Made by a program: the position numbers and the translations under genes. Positions 15,107 to 24,161 of a stretch of DNA of 44,279 nt are shown here, one piece after another. Source of the stretch: Rhodococcus ruber NBRC 15591 (lineage in GTDB: Bacteria; Actinomycetota; Actinomycetes; Mycobacteriales; Mycobacteriaceae). The stretch is taken from assembly GCF_001894945.1 (NCBI RefSeq), contig NZ_BCXE01000015.1, positions 1 through 44,279 of the forward strand. Reading direction: 5' to 3'. The notes beneath the pieces are model-generated. The model saw only the letters and a program-made list of their open reading frames with translations, did no database searches and was not told the DNA's origin. Numbering within the stretch: the stretch's first letter is position 1; each line of letters starts with the position of its first letter.

Positions 15107-16051
15107 ATGTTCGCTCTTCTGGTGTTCACGCTCGTCGGTATCGGTGCGCAGCTCGTCGACGGGGCCCTCGGCATGGCCTTCGGGGTCACCGCCACCACCT
15201 TGTTGATCTTCAGCGGGATCGGTCCCGCGCACGCCAGTGCCGCCGTGCACCTCGCCGAGGTCGGCACCACCCTCGTCTCCGGCGCCTCGCACTGGCGGTT
15301 CCGGAATGTGGACTGGGGGGTGGTCGCGAAGCTGGGCGTGCCCGGCGCGCTCGGCGCCTTCCTCGGCGCGACGGTGCTCTCGAGCCTGTCCACCGCGGCC
15401 GCAATCCCGGTGACGTCGACGATCCTGCTCGCCATCGGTGTCTATGTGGCGCTGCGGTTCTCGGTCCGGCCACCGGCCGTCGCGCACGCCCGCACCTCAC
15501 CGCACTCGGCGAAGTTCCTGTCCCCGCTGGGCCTGTTCGGCGGGTTCATCGACGCCAGCGGCGGCGGCGGATGGGGGCCGATCACGACCAGCACCCTGCT
15601 CTCCCGCGGCAAGACGGCCCCCCGGACCGTGATCGGCTCGGTCAGCGCCTCCGAGTTCCTCGTCGCACTCGCCGCGAGCATCGGCTTCCTCGTCGGTCTC
15701 GGCCGGGAATCGCTCGGCAACCTGCTCGTCGTGGCCGGTCTCGCCCTCGGCGGGGCCATCGCCGCACCGATCGCGGCGTGGCTGGTCAGCCGGGTACCGG
15801 CCACCCTGCTCGGCACCGCCGTCGGCGGCGTCATCGTGTTGACCAACGCACAGAAGCTGTGCACCTCGTTCGAGATCTCCGCCACGGCCACTACCCTGCT
15901 GTACCTGCTGATCGTGGCCGGCTGGATCGCGCTGCTCACGGTCTCGTGGCGCCGGTCGCGCCTCACCCGCGCCGAATCCGCCGGGGCGCTCGAGCGCCTC
16001 GAGCCGGCCCGCCCCGAACTGCGGGAGCCGGCCGCGGACCGCACGAGCTAG
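15107..16051 (+). CDS. TauE/SafE (TSUP) family anion exporter
   Basis: 314 aa with eight or so hydrophobic helices. Features of the TSUP family: an N-terminal GIGAQLVDGALGMAFG motif, the GPAHASAAVHLAEVGTT segment, and a mid-protein repeat FLSPLGLFGGFIDASGGGGWGP that mirrors the first half. Family members export sulfite, organosulfur compounds or related anions across the plasma membrane. The ATG was chosen because GGAG lies at 15095-15098; a GTG at 15090 is possible. The cysteine-rich leader peptide just upstream supports a link to sulfur metabolism. A basic 40-residue C-terminal tail is probably cytoplasmic. Confidence 0.88.
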   Translation: MFALLVFTLVGIGAQLVDGALGMAFGVTATTLLIFSGIGPAHASAAVHLAEVGTTLVSGASHWRFRNVDWGVVAKLGVPGALGAFLGATVLSSLSTAAAIPVTSTILLAIGVYVALRFSVRPPAVAHARTSPHSAKFLSPLGLFGGFIDASGGGGWGPITTSTLLSRGKTAPRTVIGSVSASEFLVALAASIGFLVGLGRESLGNLLVVAGLALGGAIAAPIAAWLVSRVPATLLGTAVGGVIVLTNAQKLCTSFEISATATTLLYLLIVAGWIALLTVSWRRSRLTRAESAGALERLEPARPELREPAADRTS

Positions 16052-16061
16052 CGTCCCGCTC

Positions 16062-16067
16062 TACGCT
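16062..16067 (+). promoter_or_regulatory. -10 element TACGCT, leaderless start of CoA-transferase gene
   Basis: TACGCT lies six bases before the ATG at 16074, with no Shine-Dalgarno between them, suggesting leaderless transcription independent of the exporter gene that ends at 16051. Confidence 0.45.
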
Positions 16068-16073
16068 CGGCGC

Positions 16074-17453
16074 ATGACGAGCCCCCTCGCCGTGCTCGAC
16101 GCCTACGGCGCCGCCCTCGCCGCCGCCGGCCTCGACGTCCCGGTGGAGCCGGCGCCCGGCATCGACTGCGTCCCGGCCGGGCGGTTCCTCACCGCCCGGC
16201 TGCCGGTGGCCGACCTCGCCACCGGGGCGGTGACGGCCTTCGCGGCGGCCACCGACCGCTACCGCCATGCCCGCGGACTCGCCCCGCAGGGGGCGCGGCT
16301 CGACCCGGAGCGGATCGCCGCGTCGTTCGCCGGGGACCGGATGCTGCGCATGGCCGGCCGGCCCGTGCAGGGGTTCGCGGCGCTGTCCGGGTTCTTCGCC
16401 GCCGCCGACGGGTGGGTGCGCACCCACGCGAACTACCCGCATCACCGGGCGCGCCTGCTGCGCGCCCTCGACCTGCCGGACGGCACCGACCGTGCCGGCT
16501 GCGCCGCCCGGCTCCGGCAGCTGCCGGCGGCGGCGGTCGAGGACGCGGCCGCCGCGCACGACGCGATCGCGGTGCGGGTGCGCACCGAGCACGAGTGGGC
16601 GACGAGCCCGCCGGGCCGGGCCGCGGCGACGGGTCCGCTGGTCCGGATGCTCGCGCGGGACGACACCGCCGACCGGACCGTCGCGGGCGACGATCCGGCG
16701 CGGCCCCTGACCGGGCTCCGGGTGCTGGACCTGACCCGGGTGATCGCCGGGCCCGTCGCCGCCCGCGCGCTGGCCCTGCTGGGAGCGGAGGTGCTGCGCA
16801 TCGATCCGCCCGCACTCCCCGAGATCACCTGGCAGCACGCCGAGAACGGGCAGGGCAAGCGCACGGCGCTGCTCGACCTGCACACTCGTCGCGGGCGGGA
16901 GACGTGGTGCCGTCTGCTCGCCGACGCCGACGTGCTGCTCACCGGCTACCGGCCCGGGGCGCTCGACGCGCTGACCGGTGCGCCCGGCACGATCCGGCCC
17001 GGTCTCGTGCACGGCCGGGTGTGCGCGTGGGGATGGTCCGGGCCGTGGGCGGCCCGTCGCGGCTTCGACTCGATCGTGCAGGCCGCGTCCGGGATCGCGG
17101 TGGCCGAGGGCGACTCCGACACGCCCGGCGCGCTGCCGGTGCAGGCCCTCGACCACGCGAGCGGCTACCTGCTGGCGGCCGGGGTGCTCGATGCGCTCGC
17201 CGCGCGGCACCGGGACGGGCGGGGCCGCGACGTGGCGGTCGCGCTGGCCCGCACCGCGGCATGGCTGCTGCAGGCGCCCGGCCGGGACCCGCACCCGCCG
17301 GTGCCGGCGCGTCCCGGGCCACGGACCGTGGCCACGCACGCGGCGGTGACCACGGCCCGTCCGGTGCTCGCCGAGTACCCGGACTATCCGTTCCCGGCCC
17401 GGGCCTGGGGCGGCGATCCGGCGGCCTGGTGGTCCAGGGGCTGGGTGGTCTAG
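16074..17453 (+). CDS. Family III CoA-transferase (CaiB/BaiF type)
   Basis: 459 aa. The recognisable core starts near residue 215 (LTGLRVLDLTRVIAGPVAARALALLGAEVLRID), the signature CoA-binding Rossmann region of CaiB/BaiF enzymes. The likely catalytic aspartate is D360 in VQALDHASGYLLAAG. The roughly 210 N-terminal residues are only weakly similar to the family's second half, an arrangement seen in some actinobacterial members. Reaction: transfer of CoA between carboxylic acids; the substrates cannot be told from sequence. It is convergent with meaB, and its last codons and stop lie within a 16-bp tandem repeat that may have altered the C-terminus (WWSRGWVV). Confidence 0.8.
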   Translation: MTSPLAVLDAYGAALAAAGLDVPVEPAPGIDCVPAGRFLTARLPVADLATGAVTAFAAATDRYRHARGLAPQGARLDPERIAASFAGDRMLRMAGRPVQGFAALSGFFAAADGWVRTHANYPHHRARLLRALDLPDGTDRAGCAARLRQLPAAAVEDAAAAHDAIAVRVRTEHEWATSPPGRAAATGPLVRMLARDDTADRTVAGDDPARPLTGLRVLDLTRVIAGPVAARALALLGAEVLRIDPPALPEITWQHAENGQGKRTALLDLHTRRGRETWCRLLADADVLLTGYRPGALDALTGAPGTIRPGLVHGRVCAWGWSGPWAARRGFDSIVQAASGIAVAEGDSDTPGALPVQALDHASGYLLAAGVLDALAARHRDGRGRDVAVALARTAAWLLQAPGRDPHPPVPARPGPRTVATHAAVTTARPVLAEYPDYPFPARAWGGDPAAWWSRGWVV

Positions 17454-17481
17454 GGGCTGGGCGGTCTAGGGGCTGGGTGGT
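17434..17481. repeat. Three tandem 16-bp repeats carrying stop codons on both strands
   Basis: Units at 17434, 17450 and 17466 read (C)C/TAGGGGCTGGGTGGT, with one C/T difference in the second. The palindromic CTAG at unit junctions supplies the TAG stop of the CoA-transferase (17451-17453) and, at 17482-17484, the TAG stop of meaB on the other strand. The array fills the whole convergent gap. Confidence 0.85.
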
Positions 17482-18501
17482 CTAGGGTGCGGCGTCGAAC
17501 GCGTCGAGGATCTGCTGGGCGGCCAGCGCCGCGGTGAGCGAGCCGTCGCGCACGGCGCGTTCGACGTCGCCGCGGAGCGCACGCACCCGGGGGTTGGTCT
17601 CGAGCCGGCGCAGCAGCTGGTCGTGCACCATCGTCCAGGTCCAGTCCACCAGCTGGCGGCGCCGGTTCTCCTCGAACAGGCCCGCCGCGGTGAGCACCCG
17701 GCGGTGCTCGAGGACGGTGTCCCAGAACGTGTCCAGGCCGGCGCCCTCGAGGCCGCTCATGGTGATCACCGGCGGCTTCCACACCGCGTCGTGCGGATGC
17801 ACGAGCCGCAGGGCGCCGGCCAGTTCCCGCGCCGCGACCCGCGCGTCGCGTTCGAAGGGGCCGTCCGCCTTGTTCACCGCGACCAGGTCGGCGAGTTCGA
17901 GGACGCCCTTCTTGATGCCCTGCAGCTGGTCGCCGGTGCGGGCGAGGGTCAGGAAGGTGAAGCAGTCCACCATGTTCGCGACGGTCACCTCGGACTGCCC
18001 GACCCCGACGGTCTCGACGAGGATCACGTCGAACCCGGCGGCCTCGAGCAGCACCATCGTCTCGCGGGTGGCCTTGGCGACACCCCCGAGGGTGCCGGCC
18101 GTCGGGGACGGCCGGATGTAGGCGTCGCGCTGCACCGACAGCCGCGCCATGCGGGTCTTGTCACCGAGGATGGAGCCGCCGGTGCGGGTCGACGACGGAT
18201 CCACCGCGAGCACCGCCACCCGGTGCCCCTTGCCGAGCAGGTACATGCCCAGCGCATCGATGAAGGTGGACTTGCCGACGCCGGGAACGCCGGTGATGCC
18301 GACGCGCATCGCGCCGCCCGCCTTCGGGAGCAGGCGCAGCAGCAGTTGCTGCGCCTGCTCCCGATGGTCGTCGCGGGTGGATTCGACGAGGGTGATCGCC
18401 TTCGCCAGGCCGGCCCGCCGGTTGGCGAGCACGGCCTCGGCGAGGGCGTCGACGTCGACCGCGGGCCGGCGGGTGTGACTGCCGACGGGGGTGCTGCCCA
18501 T
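17482..18501 (-). CDS. meaB: Methylmalonyl-CoA mutase chaperone GTPase MeaB (ArgK)
   Basis: 339 aa G3E-family P-loop GTPase. Walker A is GVPGVGKST near residue 72, Walker B/switch region VILVETVGVGQSE, and base-specificity NKAD (VAVNKADG). The C-terminal helical arm for dimerisation is present. MeaB guards adenosylcobalamin-dependent methylmalonyl-CoA mutase, gating cofactor loading and rescuing inactive enzyme. It starts six bases after mutB ends, so it belongs to the mutA-mutB-meaB operon, the order also seen in mycobacteria. The stop codon falls at the edge of a tandem repeat. Confidence 0.95.
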   Translation of the reverse strand: MGSTPVGSHTRRPAVDVDALAEAVLANRRAGLAKAITLVESTRDDHREQAQQLLLRLLPKAGGAMRVGITGVPGVGKSTFIDALGMYLLGKGHRVAVLAVDPSSTRTGGSILGDKTRMARLSVQRDAYIRPSPTAGTLGGVAKATRETMVLLEAAGFDVILVETVGVGQSEVTVANMVDCFTFLTLARTGDQLQGIKKGVLELADLVAVNKADGPFERDARVAARELAGALRLVHPHDAVWKPPVITMSGLEGAGLDTFWDTVLEHRRVLTAAGLFEENRRRQLVDWTWTMVHDQLLRRLETNPRVRALRGDVERAVRDGSLTAALAAQQILDAFDAAP

Positions 18502-18507
18502 TGCGGG

Positions 18508-20754
18508 TCAGGCCCCGAGGTCGTGGCCGAGCTGGTCGGCGAGCTTGTGCAGCAGCCCCACCGCGGCGTCCGCGATGACGGTGCCCGGCGGGAAGATCGC
18601 GGCGGCACCGGCCTGGTACAGCTCGTCGAAGTCGCCGGGCGGGATGACCCCGCCGACGACGATCATGATGTCCGGGCGGCCCACCTCGGCGAGGGCCTCC
18701 CGCAGCGCGGGCACCAGGGTGAGGTGTCCCGCGGCCAACGACGACACGCCGATGACGTGCACGTCGTTGTCGGCCGCCTGGTTGGCGACCTCCTCGGGGG
18801 TCTGGAACAGCGGTCCCACGTCGACGTCGAAGCCGAGGTCGGCGAAGGCGGTGGCGATCACCTTCTGCCCGCGGTCGTGGCCGTCCTGGCCCATCTTCGC
18901 GACGAGGATACGCGGCCGGCGGCCTTCCTCCTCGGCGAACTTCTCGACGAGTTCGGTTGCCGTGCTGATGTTGACCGCCTTTCCGGCCTCGTCCCGGTAG
19001 ACCCCGCTGATGGTGCGGATCTCGGCCTGGTGGCGGCCGTAGACCTTCTCGAGGGCATCGGAGATCTCGCCGACGGTGGCCTTGGCGCGGGCCGCGTCGA
19101 TGGCCAGGGCCAGCAGGTTCGTGTCCGGCCCGGTGTCGGTCGCGCCGGCGGCGCGGGTGAGGGCGTCCAGCGCGGCCTGCACGGCCTCGGGGTCGCGGTC
19201 GGCCCGCAACTGCTCGAGCTTGGCGAGCTGCTCGGCCCGCACGCGGGAGTTCTCGACCTTGAGGACCTCGATCTCGTGGTCCTCGGTGACCTGGTACTTG
19301 TTGACGCCGATCACCGGCTGGCGGCCGGAGTCGATGCGGGCCTGGGTGCGGGCCGCGGCCTCCTCGATGCGCAGCTTCGGGATGCCCTCGGAGATGGCCT
19401 GCGCCATGCCGCCGGCCTCCTCGACCTCCGCGATGTGCTTGCGGGCGCGGTTGGCGAGCTCGTGGGTGAGCCATTCGAGGTAGTACGAGCCGCCCCACGG
19501 GTCGATCGGCCGGGTGGTGCCCGACTCCTGCTGCAGCAGCAGCTGGGTGTTGCGGGCGATGCGGGCGGAGAAGTCGGTGGGCAGCGCGAGCGCCTCGTCG
19601 AGGGCGTTGGTGTGCAGCGACTGGGTGTGGCCCTGGGTCGCGGCCATCGCCTCGATGCAGGTGCGGGCGACGTTGTTGAACACGTCCTGCGCGGTGAGCG
19701 ACCAGCCGGAGGTCTGCGAGTGGGTGCGCAGCGACTTGGACTTGGCCGACTTCGGGTGGAACTTCTCGACGAGCTCGGCCCACAGCAGGCGGCCGGCGCG
19801 CATCTTGGCGATCTCCATGTAGAAGTTCATCCCGATGGCCCAGAAGAAGGACAGGCGCGGGGCGAACTTGTCGATCTCCATGCCCGCGTCGAGGCCGGCG
19901 CGGATGTACTCGACGCCGTCGGCGAGGGTGTAGGCCAGCTCGAGGTCGGCGGTCGCACCGGCCTCCTGGATGTGGTAGCCGGAGATCGAGATGGAGTTGA
20001 AGCGCGGCATGTTCGCGCTGGTGTAGGCGAAGATGTCGGAGATGATCCGCATCGACGGCTTGGGCGGATAGATGTAGGTGTTGCGGACCATGAACTCCTT
20101 CAGAATGTCGTTCTGAATGGTCCCGGCCAGCTGCTCGGGCTTGACGCCCTGTTCCTCGGCGGCGACGACGTACAGCGCCAGGATCGGCAGCACCGCGCCG
20201 TTCATGGTCATCGACACCGACACCTGCGACAGGTCGATGCCGTCGAACAGCTGCCGCATGTCGAGGATCGAGTCGATCGCGACGCCGGCCATGCCGACGT
20301 CGCCCTGCACGCGGGGATGGTCCGAGTCGTAGCCGCGGTGGGTGGCGAGGTCGAACGCCACCGACAGGCCCTTCTGCCCGGCCGCGAGGTTGCGCCGGTA
20401 GAAGGCGTTGGACTCGGCGGCGGTGGAGAACCCGGCGTACTGCCGGATGGTCCACGGCTGGTTGACGTACATCGTCGGGTACGGGCCGCGGACGAACGGC
20501 TCGAGACCCGGGTAGCTGTCCAGCGGGTAGCCCTCGGCGACGATCCGGTCGCGGTCGGCCTTGGTGTAGACGGGCTTGACGTCGATGCCCTCGGGCGTGG
20601 ACCACACCACCTGCTCGGTCGTGTAGTGGTTGGCGGCGGCGACCCCGTCGACGAGCGCTGCGGCCTGCTCCTCGGTGGGGGCGGCGGGGGCCGGCGCCGC
20701 CGGATCCGTCAGCGGGACGTCGGCGAAGCTGCCGATCTTGTGTTCGATGCTCAC
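18508..20754 (-). CDS. mutB: Methylmalonyl-CoA mutase, large (catalytic) subunit
   Basis: 748 aa, full length. The N-terminal TIM barrel carries the substrate region ([20 protein letters not shown]) and the C-terminal domain the B12-binding signature D-x-H-x2-G ([12 protein letters not shown]), where the histidine replaces the lower axial ligand of cobalamin. It interconverts (R)-methylmalonyl-CoA and succinyl-CoA, linking propionate, odd-chain and cholesterol breakdown to the TCA cycle and supplying methylmalonyl-CoA for lipid synthesis. GTG start immediately follows the TAA stop of mutA with no gap, implying tight translational coupling of the two subunits. Confidence 0.97.
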   Translation of the reverse strand: MSIEHKIGSFADVPLTDPAAPAPAAPTEEQAAALVDGVAAANHYTTEQVVWSTPEGIDVKPVYTKADRDRIVAEGYPLDSYPGLEPFVRGPYPTMYVNQPWTIRQYAGFSTAAESNAFYRRNLAAGQKGLSVAFDLATHRGYDSDHPRVQGDVGMAGVAIDSILDMRQLFDGIDLSQVSVSMTMNGAVLPILALYVVAAEEQGVKPEQLAGTIQNDILKEFMVRNTYIYPPKPSMRIISDIFAYTSANMPRFNSISISGYHIQEAGATADLELAYTLADGVEYIRAGLDAGMEIDKFAPRLSFFWAIGMNFYMEIAKMRAGRLLWAELVEKFHPKSAKSKSLRTHSQTSGWSLTAQDVFNNVARTCIEAMAATQGHTQSLHTNALDEALALPTDFSARIARNTQLLLQQESGTTRPIDPWGGSYYLEWLTHELANRARKHIAEVEEAGGMAQAISEGIPKLRIEEAAARTQARIDSGRQPVIGVNKYQVTEDHEIEVLKVENSRVRAEQLAKLEQLRADRDPEAVQAALDALTRAAGATDTGPDTNLLALAIDAARAKATVGEISDALEKVYGRHQAEIRTISGVYRDEAGKAVNISTATELVEKFAEEEGRRPRILVAKMGQDGHDRGQKVIATAFADLGFDVDVGPLFQTPEEVANQAADNDVHVIGVSSLAAGHLTLVPALREALAEVGRPDIMIVVGGVIPPGDFDELYQAGAAAIFPPGTVIADAAVGLLHKLADQLGHDLGA

Positions 20755-22620
20755 TTACGCTCCCAGGGTGTTCAGCAGGTCGGTCAGCGCGGCGATCGCG
20801 TCGATCTTGGCGGTGAGGAACCCGTCCGGGCGCGCGGCGCCGCCGGTCTCGCTCACGGCCTTCTCCGGCCCGGCGAGCAGGACGGTGCCGACGCCGGCGT
20901 CGCGGAGGGCGGTGACGGCCGCGCCGGCCTGTTCGCCGTAGCGCTTGTCGGTGCCGCACACCACGGCGACGGTGACGGCGGCGTCGCGGACGGCGGCGGC
21001 GATGCTGTCGTCGTCGACGGACAGCGGGCCGGGATTGACCGTCTCGATGCCGCCGGAGGCGAGCAGGTTCGCGGCGAACGTCGTGCGGATGTTGTGCTCG
21101 GCGATCGGCCCCAGCGGGGCGAGCAGCACCCGGGGCCGGGCGCCGTGCGCGGCGAGGTGGACGTCGGAGCGGTCGCGCAGCGCCTCGAAGGCGGCGGCGT
21201 ACCGGGCGACGGCGGCCCCGGCGTCGGCGGTCTCCGCGGGCAGCGGCGCCTCGGCCAGGTTGGGGAACTCGTTGACGCCGGTCACCGCGGTCCGGCGGTA
21301 GGCGATGTCGGATTCGCGGCGGGCGCGGGTGGCGGCGATCCGCTCGGCGATCAGGCCGGCGTCGAGGGCGGCGCGGTAGCCGCCGGCCGCCTCGATCTGC
21401 TGGAAGAACTCCCACGCCTTGGCCGCGATCTGCGCCGTCAGTTCCTCGACGTACCAGGATCCGGCGGCCGGGTCGAGGACGCGGCCGAGGTTGGACTCCT
21501 CGAGCAGCAGCAGCTGGGTGTTGCGGGCGATGCGCGCGGAGAAGGCCTCCGACACCCCGAGCGCGCCGGCCGGCAGGGCGGCGTCGAACGGGAGCACGGT
21601 GACCGCGTCCGCGCCGCCGATGCCGGCGCCGAACGCGGCGAGGGTGGTGCGCAGCATGTTCACCCAGGGGTCGCGCTGAGTCATCATCGCGGCCGAGGTG
21701 ACGGCGTGCTGGGGGGCGTGACCGGCGTCGGCCGCACCCACGACCTGCGCGATGCGGGCCCACAGTTGCCGGCCGGCGCGGAACTTGGCGATGGTCTGGA
21801 ACTGGTCGTCCGTGGCGGCGAACCGGAACTCGATCTGGCCGAGCGCCCGGGCCGCGGACTGGCGGCTGCCGGTCAGCTCGCGCAGGTACTCGAGTCCGGC
21901 GGCGACGGCGGCACCGAGTTCCTCGGCGTCGGCGGCCCCGGCATTGTGGAATGCGGTGCCGTCGACCGTGAGGGCCCGCACGGTCTCGGCGCGGCCCGCG
22001 GCGGCGTGGGCGAGCTCGACGGCCTGGGCGACGGTGACGTCGGCGCGTCCCGAGAAGGCGCTGGTCAGCGGGGCGGCCCCGAGATGCAACCGCACGGCGG
22101 CGCGCTCGGCGACGTCGGTGCGCGCATCGAGCAGCGCGTAGAGGGCGCCCGCGGCGGCGGCGGTGTCGGCGCCGGCGTCGAGGGTGAGCGGCGCGAGATC
22201 GAGCAGGACCCTGTCGAGCGCGGCGGGCAGGTCGGCGATCGCGATGCCGTCCGCGCCGACACGCAGCCACAGGGCGCTGACGCCGTTCTCGAGGGCGTCG
22301 AGGATGCGCTCGTTCACCTCGCCGGGAGTGTCGCCGAAGCGGGCGCTGACGAGCCATCCGGTGTTGACGTCGCGGACCGCGGAACCGCCACGGACGAAGG
22401 GGAAGGAGCCGGGCAGCGGCGCCTCGGGACGTTCGTCGCGCAGGCCGTAGAGGGGCGCGACGGCGACGTCGTCGTAGGTGGTGGTCTCGAGCAGCCGCTG
22501 CGGTTCCGGTCCGAGCTCCGCGGGGTCGACGCGGCGGGACTTGGCCAGCACCCCCGCCACCGCCTCCTGCCACTGCGCGTAGGCGCGCGCGGCATCCTCG
22601 GCTTCTGAAGCTAATGACAC
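20755..22620 (-). CDS. mutA: Methylmalonyl-CoA mutase, small subunit
   Basis: 621 aa. Homologous to the large subunit in the barrel region (RNTQLLLLEESNLGRVLDPA, FRAGRQLWARIAQV) but without the D-x-H-x2-G cobalamin motif, so it is the structural, non-catalytic partner in the heterodimer. The GTG start is preceded by GAGAGGA. It is first gene of the operon. The 247-bp region upstream is shared with a divergent TVP38-type gene and contains a 16-bp palindrome (22722-22737) that may regulate either direction. Confidence 0.95.
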   Translation of the reverse strand: MSLASEAEDAARAYAQWQEAVAGVLAKSRRVDPAELGPEPQRLLETTTYDDVAVAPLYGLRDERPEAPLPGSFPFVRGGSAVRDVNTGWLVSARFGDTPGEVNERILDALENGVSALWLRVGADGIAIADLPAALDRVLLDLAPLTLDAGADTAAAAGALYALLDARTDVAERAAVRLHLGAAPLTSAFSGRADVTVAQAVELAHAAAGRAETVRALTVDGTAFHNAGAADAEELGAAVAAGLEYLRELTGSRQSAARALGQIEFRFAATDDQFQTIAKFRAGRQLWARIAQVVGAADAGHAPQHAVTSAAMMTQRDPWVNMLRTTLAAFGAGIGGADAVTVLPFDAALPAGALGVSEAFSARIARNTQLLLLEESNLGRVLDPAAGSWYVEELTAQIAAKAWEFFQQIEAAGGYRAALDAGLIAERIAATRARRESDIAYRRTAVTGVNEFPNLAEAPLPAETADAGAAVARYAAAFEALRDRSDVHLAAHGARPRVLLAPLGPIAEHNIRTTFAANLLASGGIETVNPGPLSVDDDSIAAAVRDAAVTVAVVCGTDKRYGEQAGAAVTALRDAGVGTVLLAGPEKAVSETGGAARPDGFLTAKIDAIAALTDLLNTLGA

Positions 22621-22721
22621 GTGAGGTCCTCTCGTACGCAGCGGGCGGGCTCGCCGAACACGGCCGTGGAAACCTTAAACTGATTCCGTTGTGATGCTAG
22701 CCGCATACACGCCGCCCCTAT

Positions 22722-22737
22722 TGTGGGGATCACCACA
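22722..22737. promoter_or_regulatory. Palindrome TGTGG-N6-CCACA between mutA and TVP38-type gene
   Basis: TGTGGGGATCACCACA is a palindrome with one mismatched pair in 16 bases. It is similar in format to CRP/GlxR-type sites (TGTGA-N6-TCACA) but with G/C in place of A/T at the inner arm positions. It lies about 100 bases upstream of mutA. The regulator is unknown. Confidence 0.4.
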
Positions 22738-22853
22738 GTTTCCCTAGCGATCGATAATGTCGTCGCCTAAGGAATCTACCGGGCGCCGGCGTGACGGCCC
22801 GAGGGGCCCCGCACCCGGCCGTGCACGGCCGCGCCCCGGCGCGCGAAGCCCGG

Positions 22854-22859
22854 TATCGT
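22854..22859 (+). promoter_or_regulatory. -10 element TATCGT, leaderless start of TVP38-type gene
   Basis: TATCGT lies eight bases before the GTG at 22868, with no Shine-Dalgarno visible; this fits a leaderless mRNA. Confidence 0.4.
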
Positions 22860-22867
22860 GACCGGTC

Positions 22868-23548
22868 GTGACGAAGATGCTGCGGGACCGGCGGATTCTC
22901 GCGGCGGCGGCCGCGCTGGCCGTCCTCGCACTCGCCGCCCTGCTCCTGCCCCACCCGTCCGTCGCCGAGGTGCGCGCCTGGGCCGAGGCGGCCGGGCCGC
23001 TGCTTCCGCTGCTGTTCTTCCTGATCCACGCCGTGGTGACCGTGGCCCCGTTCCCCCGCACGATCTTCACCCTCAGCGCCGGGGTGCTGTTCGGGTCGGC
23101 CACGGGCATCGCGGTGACCGTCGCCGCCACGACCGTCAGCGCCGTGCTGGCGCTGCTGCTGGTGCGTGCGATCGGCCGCGGGGTGGTCGAGGAGCATCTG
23201 AGCCACCCCACGGTCCAGGCGGTCGACGAGCGACTGGCGCGGCGAGGCTGGCTGGCGGTGGGGTCGCTGCGGCTGATCGCGCCCCTGCCGTTCGCGGTGG
23301 TCAACTACTGCTGCGGGATCTCGTCGGTGCGGGTGGCCCCGTACGCGCTGGCCACCGCCGCCGGCATCCTGCCGGGCACGGTAGGGGTGGTCCTGCTCGG
23401 CGACGCCCTCACGGGACGCACCCATCCCGCGCTCCTGGGGATCTCGGCGGTGTGCATCGCCGTCGGCGCCTCGGGACTGTGGCTCGAGTCCCGCCTCCCG
23501 GCGCCCCGCCCCGCGACCACCACCGTGTCATCAAGCCCTGAAGCTTGA
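22868..23548 (+). CDS. TVP38/TMEM64 (DedA-like) membrane protein
   Basis: 226 aa, GTG start. Five to six hydrophobic helices, with the family's re-entrant region: APFPRTIFTLSAGVLFGSATG in the first half and a second conserved block RLIAPLPFAVVNYCCGISSVR with the arginine and proline typical of the SNARE-associated Golgi/VTT domain. VTT proteins act in lipid or osmolyte handling at the plasma membrane; some DedA members flip polyprenyl phosphate. It corresponds in position and strand to Rv1491c next to mutA in M. tuberculosis (from memory). Its last codons overlap the first of two palindromes preceding the next gene. Confidence 0.85.
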   Translation: MTKMLRDRRILAAAAALAVLALAALLLPHPSVAEVRAWAEAAGPLLPLLFFLIHAVVTVAPFPRTIFTLSAGVLFGSATGIAVTVAATTVSAVLALLLVRAIGRGVVEEHLSHPTVQAVDERLARRGWLAVGSLRLIAPLPFAVVNYCCGISSVRVAPYALATAAGILPGTVGVVLLGDALTGRTHPALLGISAVCIAVGASGLWLESRLPAPRPATTTVSSSPEA

Positions 23549-23576
23549 TTTTTGCTATTCAAGGCTCCATCCTTGA
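23531..23576. promoter_or_regulatory. Two identical-format palindromes TCAAG-N8-CTTGA
   Basis: Copies at 23531-23548 and 23559-23576 share perfect TCAAG/CTTGA arms and 8-base spacers and are offset by 28 bp. They cover the last codons of the TVP38-type gene and end three bases before the ATG of the SatD-like gene. The region is notably AT-richer than its surroundings and includes TGCTATTCA, a possible extended -10. This is probably an operator pair, perhaps for autoregulation by the HTH protein that follows. Confidence 0.6.
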
Positions 23577-23579
23577 TGA

Positions 23580-24161
23580 ATGTTCGTGTTGACTGTCGAT
23601 CAGCGCGGCAGCCGACGGGACGTCGACCGGGTCGCGGACCTGCTCGGCGAGCTGCGCGGCGCCGAGCTGCTCCGCCCCTTCGAACGCACCGCCGGCGACG
23701 AGGTGCAGGCCGTCGCAGCCGACCCGGCCGTCGTGGTCGATCTCGCCCTCGACCTCGTCCGCCGGGGCCACTGGAGCGTCGGCATCGGCGTCGGGCCCGT
23801 CGAGCAGCCCTTGCCCGCGCAGACCCGCGCCGGCCGCGGCCCGGCCTTCGAACATGCCCGCCGCGCCGTCGACCGCGCCAAGAACGCACCCGCCCGGGTC
23901 GCGGTGGAGGGACCGGACGCCGCCGCGGCCGCCGACGCGGACGCCGCCCTCACCCTGACGGCGCTGCTGGTGACCCGCCGCTCCGATGCCGGGCACGAGG
24001 CCGTCGAACTCGTCCGCCGCGGACTCACCCAGGCCGAGGCCGCCACGCGGCTCGGCATCAGCACCCAGGCGGTGTCGCAGCGTCTGGCCGCCGCCGGATG
24101 GCAGGCCGAACCGGCCGGCCGCGACCTCGTCCGCCGTCTCCTGGAAAGGGCCGATCGTTGA
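23580..24161 (+). CDS. SatD-like protein with C-terminal helix-turn-helix
   Basis: 193 aa. The N-terminal part resembles SatD proteins (LTVDQRGSRRDVDRV, FERTAGDEVQAV, SVGIGVGPVE, ARRAVDRAKN). The C-terminal part (about residues 140-185) holds a helix-turn-helix, GLTQAEAATRLGISTQAVSQRL, of the sigma/MarR-like type, so it is likely a DNA-binding regulator. The ATG has no Shine-Dalgarno and lies directly after twin palindromes, suggesting autoregulation. The stop overlaps the TTG start of the next membrane protein gene. SatD function is not well defined; a link to membrane stress is only an inference from the coupled partner. Confidence 0.7.
   Translation: MFVLTVDQRGSRRDVDRVADLLGELRGAELLRPFERTAGDEVQAVAADPAVVVDLALDLVRRGHWSVGIGVGPVEQPLPAQTRAGRGPAFEHARRAVDRAKNAPARVAVEGPDAAAAADADAALTLTALLVTRRSDAGHEAVELVRRGLTQAEAATRLGISTQAVSQRLAAAGWQAEPAGRDLVRRLLERADR

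Noticed and set aside
17623-22608. 1661-codon plus-strand frame opposite meaB-mutB-mutA
   Set aside because: Antisense to three genes with clear catalytic motifs; the product is repetitive Gly/Val/Asp without any domain.
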